From the NCBI RefSeq assembly GCF_030052815.1, contig NC_079503.1:45922735-45986734 (forward strand): a stretch of DNA of 64,000 nt. Direction: 5' to 3'. The notes beneath the pieces are model-generated. The model was not told where the DNA came from. It did no database searches and was given only the letters and a program-made list of their open reading frames with translations. The stretch comes from Hevea brasiliensis. Lineage: Eukaryota > Streptophyta > Magnoliopsida > Malpighiales > Euphorbiaceae. The position numbers were made by a program, and so were the translations under genes. Shown one piece after another: positions 60,601 through 64,000 of the stretch; the first letter of the stretch is position 1; every line of letters begins with the position of its first letter.

Positions 60601-60835
60601 GTCCAAACATGTAAAAAGATTTAGATCATATGGCTAAAGCTTCAACAGTTGAGCCATTGCCAATCCGGACTCTAATATCTTGAGAACGCAAGTCGCCATC
60701 GCTTGCTAGTTCCCGCATATCATTAGAAATGTGAGAACTGCACCAAGATCTAAAACCCAAGTCGTAGATGAACTATGAGTATCATCGAATCTAAATAACA
60801 AGATATGGACATACCTTCCAAGGTGTATCCTTCTT
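57689..60835 (-). pseudogene. C3 pol: protease remnant, integrase, RT, RNase H
   Basis: The protease segment near 60690-60790 is frameshifted, so WVLD is followed by the wrong phase. From 60610 a single frame runs to the stop at 57689-57691 with about seven stops. Integrase: NIISISSLTRNGYEFQFTDD, WHLRLCHVAEDT, CESC, then IHSDVCGPF, LRSDRGGEYLSTEFDEYL and GVSERRNRT, so all three catalytic acids are present. RT: VWDLVDPPEGIVPIGN, ETYKARLVAKGFRQRQGID, YDYEIWQMDVKTCFLNGYIE and intact YVDD at 58664-58675. RNase [35 protein letters not shown] and HCDNNGAV. Stops include AAG-TGA (Arg lost) near 58818 and ATG-TAA near 58335. Confidence 0.92.
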
Positions 60836-61670
60836 GTTCTTCAGAGAAGCAAGATACTCAGGCGCTTTTCTAGTGCCCATCCTTTTGGCAGTGGAAACAC
60901 TTTCCTTTGCCTCCATCAGCTTTAGTCTTCCTTTTCTGTTTAGCTATTTTCTTGGAAGGACCAGGAATCTGAGATTTCTTTTTCTTATTGCCCTTCTTCT
61001 TATTGGACTTTCCAGCAGAAGAAGATGCAACCAAAGCTACCTCTTTTCCTTTATTGCCTGACATATTCTTTTGGGCAATAACCAGCATGTTGAATAAACC
61101 AGCTAAGGTGCATTCCTGTTTAGTCATATGGAAATTTGTTACAAAATTCCCAAAAGACTCAGGAAGGGACTGAAGGATCAAATCCATTTGTAGTTGGAAA
61201 TCCATGTTGAAGTCAAGATGTTCTAATTACTCAATCAGCCGAATCATCTTGTGGACATGATCCCCAACATTCTATCCCTCAGACATCCTCATACGGAATA
61301 GCTGTCTAGATATCTCATACCTAGCATTCCTGCTGTGCTCACCATATAACTCTTGTAGGTGAAAGAGGATCTCACTCGCACACTGTATGTTCTCATGTTG
61401 CTTCTGTAACTCATTACTCATGGAAGCATGCATGTAACACTTAGCTCTCATATCATGCTCCTTCCACTTGTCCAAAGTTTCATGTTCCTCATGTGTGGCC
61501 TCTGGAGGTAAGGGACCAGGAACATTTGAATCTAGAACATATCCTATATGTTCAAGGTTCAGGACAAGTTTCAAATTTCTTAGCCAATCAGACAGATTAG
61601 GTCTTGTCAACCTATTGTGATCAAGTATGCTTGCAAGGATATTGGATGGTGGTGGTTGTTTTGTGCTCAT
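60836..61670 (-). pseudogene. C3 gag
   Basis: The ATG at 61670 on the minus strand starts MSTKQPPPSNILASILDHNR. Conserved blocks match C1 and C2: LSDWLRNLKLVLNLEHIGYV, HSRNARYEISRQLFRMRMSE, MDFQLQMDLILQSLPESFG and FVTNFHMTKQECTLAG, then a Lys-rich tract. The zinc knuckle begins correctly (CFHCQKDGH) but the Trp codon is TAG and the last Cys is lost through a nearby indel. Another stop follows MSEG near 61270. Pol continues in a different frame. Confidence 0.92.
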
Positions 61671-63494
61671 TTTTATCAGAAAATTAACTGCAGAAAATAA
61701 CCAGATTAATTAGTAAACGCATCATGTAATTAACCAAAATGATTATAGTCTTTTAATCAAATTGGTCCTCCCACTAACTTAGCGAATCCTACACTTCCAA
61801 AGTAGAAAACGGAAATCCTAGTTGGATGGATTTCTAGTGGGTGATTGAATTCTTATAATTCTATTGATCATCCTCAGGTACATCCATTATTGGAATTATA
61901 ATAAACTATAAGTGAGCAACTCCTTACCTATCACATCTCATGTGAGGTTCAATCCTTTACCTAGCCCCTAATGCTCAAAATCTCAGGTACATCCATTATT
62001 GACTTATCTTGCATTAGTTAAGTTGATCCCATTGAGCCAGCAATTATGCAAATAATTTTAATGTCCTTAGGTACATCCAATATTGGTCACTAAACCATTT
62101 ACATATTTACAACATCTCATGCTTAACAATTATTCTTAAGAAAATCTCTTAAATTAATTTCATCTTATGTAACTATTTAAAATTTCTTAAAATAATTGCC
62201 CCAATGGAGGGCCTATGTTATAATTACTTTAATTATAACATTTCCAACTTAATCATTTGTTTGGAAGATTTTATGGTCATTCTAATTACTATTAAGGTCT
62301 CACTTTGCACATTATCCAATTAGCATGCATATATCATATAATAGCATACATTCCCATACATCTCATGCATTCATGGATAAGCAATAAATATGGTATGATC
62401 ATGGACTTTTTAAGGGATTCAATTCTGAGCGACCAAGAATTGAATCAGGGCATTCCTAGGTGCATTTCATTCATTCATTCATTTTACAAGAGTTGCTGAA
62501 GGAGTATATAATCAACACTTGATCTTGAATTCCTCCCACTGGTCCCACCAATGCTCTTGACCTCCTTGAACTTCTTGCAATCCAATATTATATGGTAATC
62601 CTTGGCATACCAAGGCGAATTTACAAGAACTTAAATAAATGAAATTACAACCCAAAAATTATTACAAACTTAATAATACATGCCCAAAATAAATTAAAAT
62701 AAATTAATTAATTTACAATCCCAAGGAAACATAAAAGAAATAAATCCAATCACATTAGTCTTTTATAGTCAATGATCATCCATCATGCAATCACTATTTA
62801 ACAATTAAATAAAACATACATACTTAAATTAAATTGAATATCTCATATTCAACTTAAAAATCCAGATTTGAATATGATTCAAATAAATATAAAAATTCAT
62901 ATTTGAATCTCATTCAAACAAATTTAAAAATTCAGATTTGAATCACATTCAAACAACTTTAAAAATTCAGATTTGAATCACATTCAAACATTTTTTAAAA
63001 AATCAGATTTGAATCACATTCAAACATTTTTTAAAAAATCAGATCTGAATTTTATTCAATCAATTTTTAAAAATTATGTTTAAATATGATTCAAACAACT
63101 TTAAAAATTCATATTTGAATCACATTCAAACAACTTTAAAAATTCATATTTGAATCACATTCAAACAACTTTTAAAATTCAGATTTGAATCGCATTCAAA
63201 CAATTTTTAAAATTCTGATTTGAATCATAATTTAATTGTGTGATTAAAATTCTAATTAAACAATTTAATTAGACATAGGATGAGCTTTTAGATCATACAA
63301 CAATTGTAAATTAAAAAGCAAATCTTGCGCCACCTTGAAGACCCTTTGTTGCCGCCACCAATGGTGGCTTCACCATGTGTGCCGCCACACATCCATTGCA
63401 ACCAGCAATGGATCAATCATCTCATGATCAAATCACACAACTAAATCATATAATCAATAATCTAAATGGCAAATATAGTGGCTTTGATGCCAAT
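61671..63494 (-). other. C3 leader with primer-binding site
   Basis: This 1.8-kb leader has three copies of the 23-bp motif (plus-strand starts 61872, 61981 and 62065) and a tandem array (62860-63230). The primer-binding site at 63480-63492 reads TGGCATCAAAGCC on the minus strand, with two mismatches to the canonical sequence. No coding region was found. Confidence 0.82.
62860..63230 (-). repeat. C3 leader tandem array (about 10.5 units of 35 bp)
   Basis: Units on the plus strand read attcagatttgaatcacatt, caaacaa and an A-rich spacer. Unit lengths are 34-37 bp. The array corresponds to 49440-49800 in C2 and to the shorter array at 33716-33830 in C1. Confidence 0.87.
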
Positions 63495-64000
63495 TGAAGG
63501 AACGGAAGCGTGAAAAACACAAGTTTATACCATTGAATTCAAAAATTTTCACCTAGGGTTACATGCATCATGCAAGATTTATTTTTATCTATTTGATTTC
63601 AATGATAAACAACATATTAAAACTCTTTTAATATGTTTTTAGATCTGTATTTGCCATTTAAGATTTTAAAATTAATCAGATTAATTGTAGAACCCTAGAT
63701 TAAATCAAGAACGATTACACTAACCTCTTGATGCACTGCAGCGTGTCTGCGCCTTTGAGATTCATCTTCAGGACACCAGATGTTGTCCCTCTAGCTTGTC
63801 CACACCAAGAACACCTATGGAAGCCCTTGAACAACTTTTAAAGCGTTTTCTATTAATTAGAAATTCAAGTTCTGCCTTTTAAGAGATTAGAGATGCAAAC
63901 AGAACACTAGAAACAATTTCTAGTGTTCTTAATTCAAGGAATTGATGGCTAATCTCTTTGAATTGATGAGAGATGAAGAATAATAGGTGAAAAGACTCAA
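63495..64000 (-). repeat. C3 5' LTR, first 506 bp visible
   Basis: It begins tgaaggaacggaagcg like the 3' copy at 55563, contains the same hairpin near 63905, and runs off the window. Confidence 0.92.

Larger units (their letters stand above)
55563..64000 (-). mobile_element. C3: Ty1/copia element, runs off the window
   Basis: This minus-strand element has a complete 3' LTR (55563-57674), polypurine tract, pol, gag, leader, primer-binding site and the first 506 bp of the 5' LTR. Over those 506 bp I count about 23 differences from the 3' LTR by eye. It inserted into the C2 3' LTR. Pol is the best-preserved copia frame here, but stops and a Gag/PR frameshift make it inactive. Confidence 0.93.

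Noticed and set aside
1..64000. Search for host genes, tRNA or rRNA genes, or a non-transposon system
   Set aside because: All stretches were assigned to LTR, leader, Gag-Pol or LINE sequence by comparison among copies. No tRNA-like cloverleaf or conserved host protein was recognised; the tRNA-like 12-mers are primer-binding sites.

Overview
The whole 64 kb window is transposable-element DNA from a plant nuclear genome. I found no host gene, tRNA, rRNA or CRISPR array. Long LTRs, primer-binding sites matching the 3' end of plant initiator-Met tRNA, Ty3/gypsy Gag-Pol proteins with a chromodomain-like tail (chromovirus, Tekay/Del type), Ty1/copia Gag-Pol proteins and an RTE-type LINE, all AT-rich, point to a flowering plant, probably a eudicot. 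The species cannot be read from the sequence. Every coding region is broken, so nothing here is an intact autonomous element.

Eleven insertions can be resolved, nested up to four deep. I name them: gypsy G0, G1, G2, G3 and G4 (G4 a solo LTR); copia C1, C2 and C3 plus copia solo LTRs S1 and S2; and one LINE. The oldest layer is C1, a minus-strand copia element (3' LTR 20410-21799, pol 21814-24326, pol/gag 31071-32528, leader to 34086, 5' LTR 34087-34813). Three later events split it. (i) G1, a plus-strand gypsy element, sits in C1's 3' LTR (1340-20409, starting left of the window). G1 carries G0 in its 5' LTR (1-1339), solo copia LTR S1 in its RT (5632-7738) and gypsy G2 in its RNase H region (7837-15928). 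(ii) The LINE (24327-31054) sits in C1's integrase. It carries solo gypsy LTR G4 (24575-30330), which carries solo copia LTR S2 (26041-28145). (iii) C2, a plus-strand copia element (34814-55562), sits in C1's 5' LTR. It carries gypsy G3 (36214-48469, minus) in its 5' LTR and copia C3 (55563 to past the window end, minus) in its 3' LTR.

Insertion sites are supported by 5-bp target duplications: gatag for S1, caaac for S2, aaggg for G4 and ccaaa for G3. The LINE has an imperfect 16-bp duplication. LTR-pair divergence counted by eye agrees with the nesting: G3 about 2-3 %, C3 about 4-5 %, C2 about 6 %, G1 about 7 %.

The copia elements share a roughly 2.1 kb LTR with a G-box cluster, a TATA-like box and a perfect hairpin. 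Their 1.6-1.8 kb leader holds a triplicated 23-bp motif and a 35-bp tandem array, followed by Gag and then Pol in the order PR-IN-RT-RH. The gypsy elements share 3.1-3.7 kb LTRs with a conserved block about 170 bp from the 5' end and diverged internal modules. Their single Gag-Pol frame runs Gag, zinc knuckle, PR, RT, RNase H, IN and chromodomain-like tail. The most unusual items are a 74-bp GT...AG intron-like insert in the G2 integrase, the shared cis-motifs, and the deletion junction that fuses the G2 LTR to the G1 integrase.
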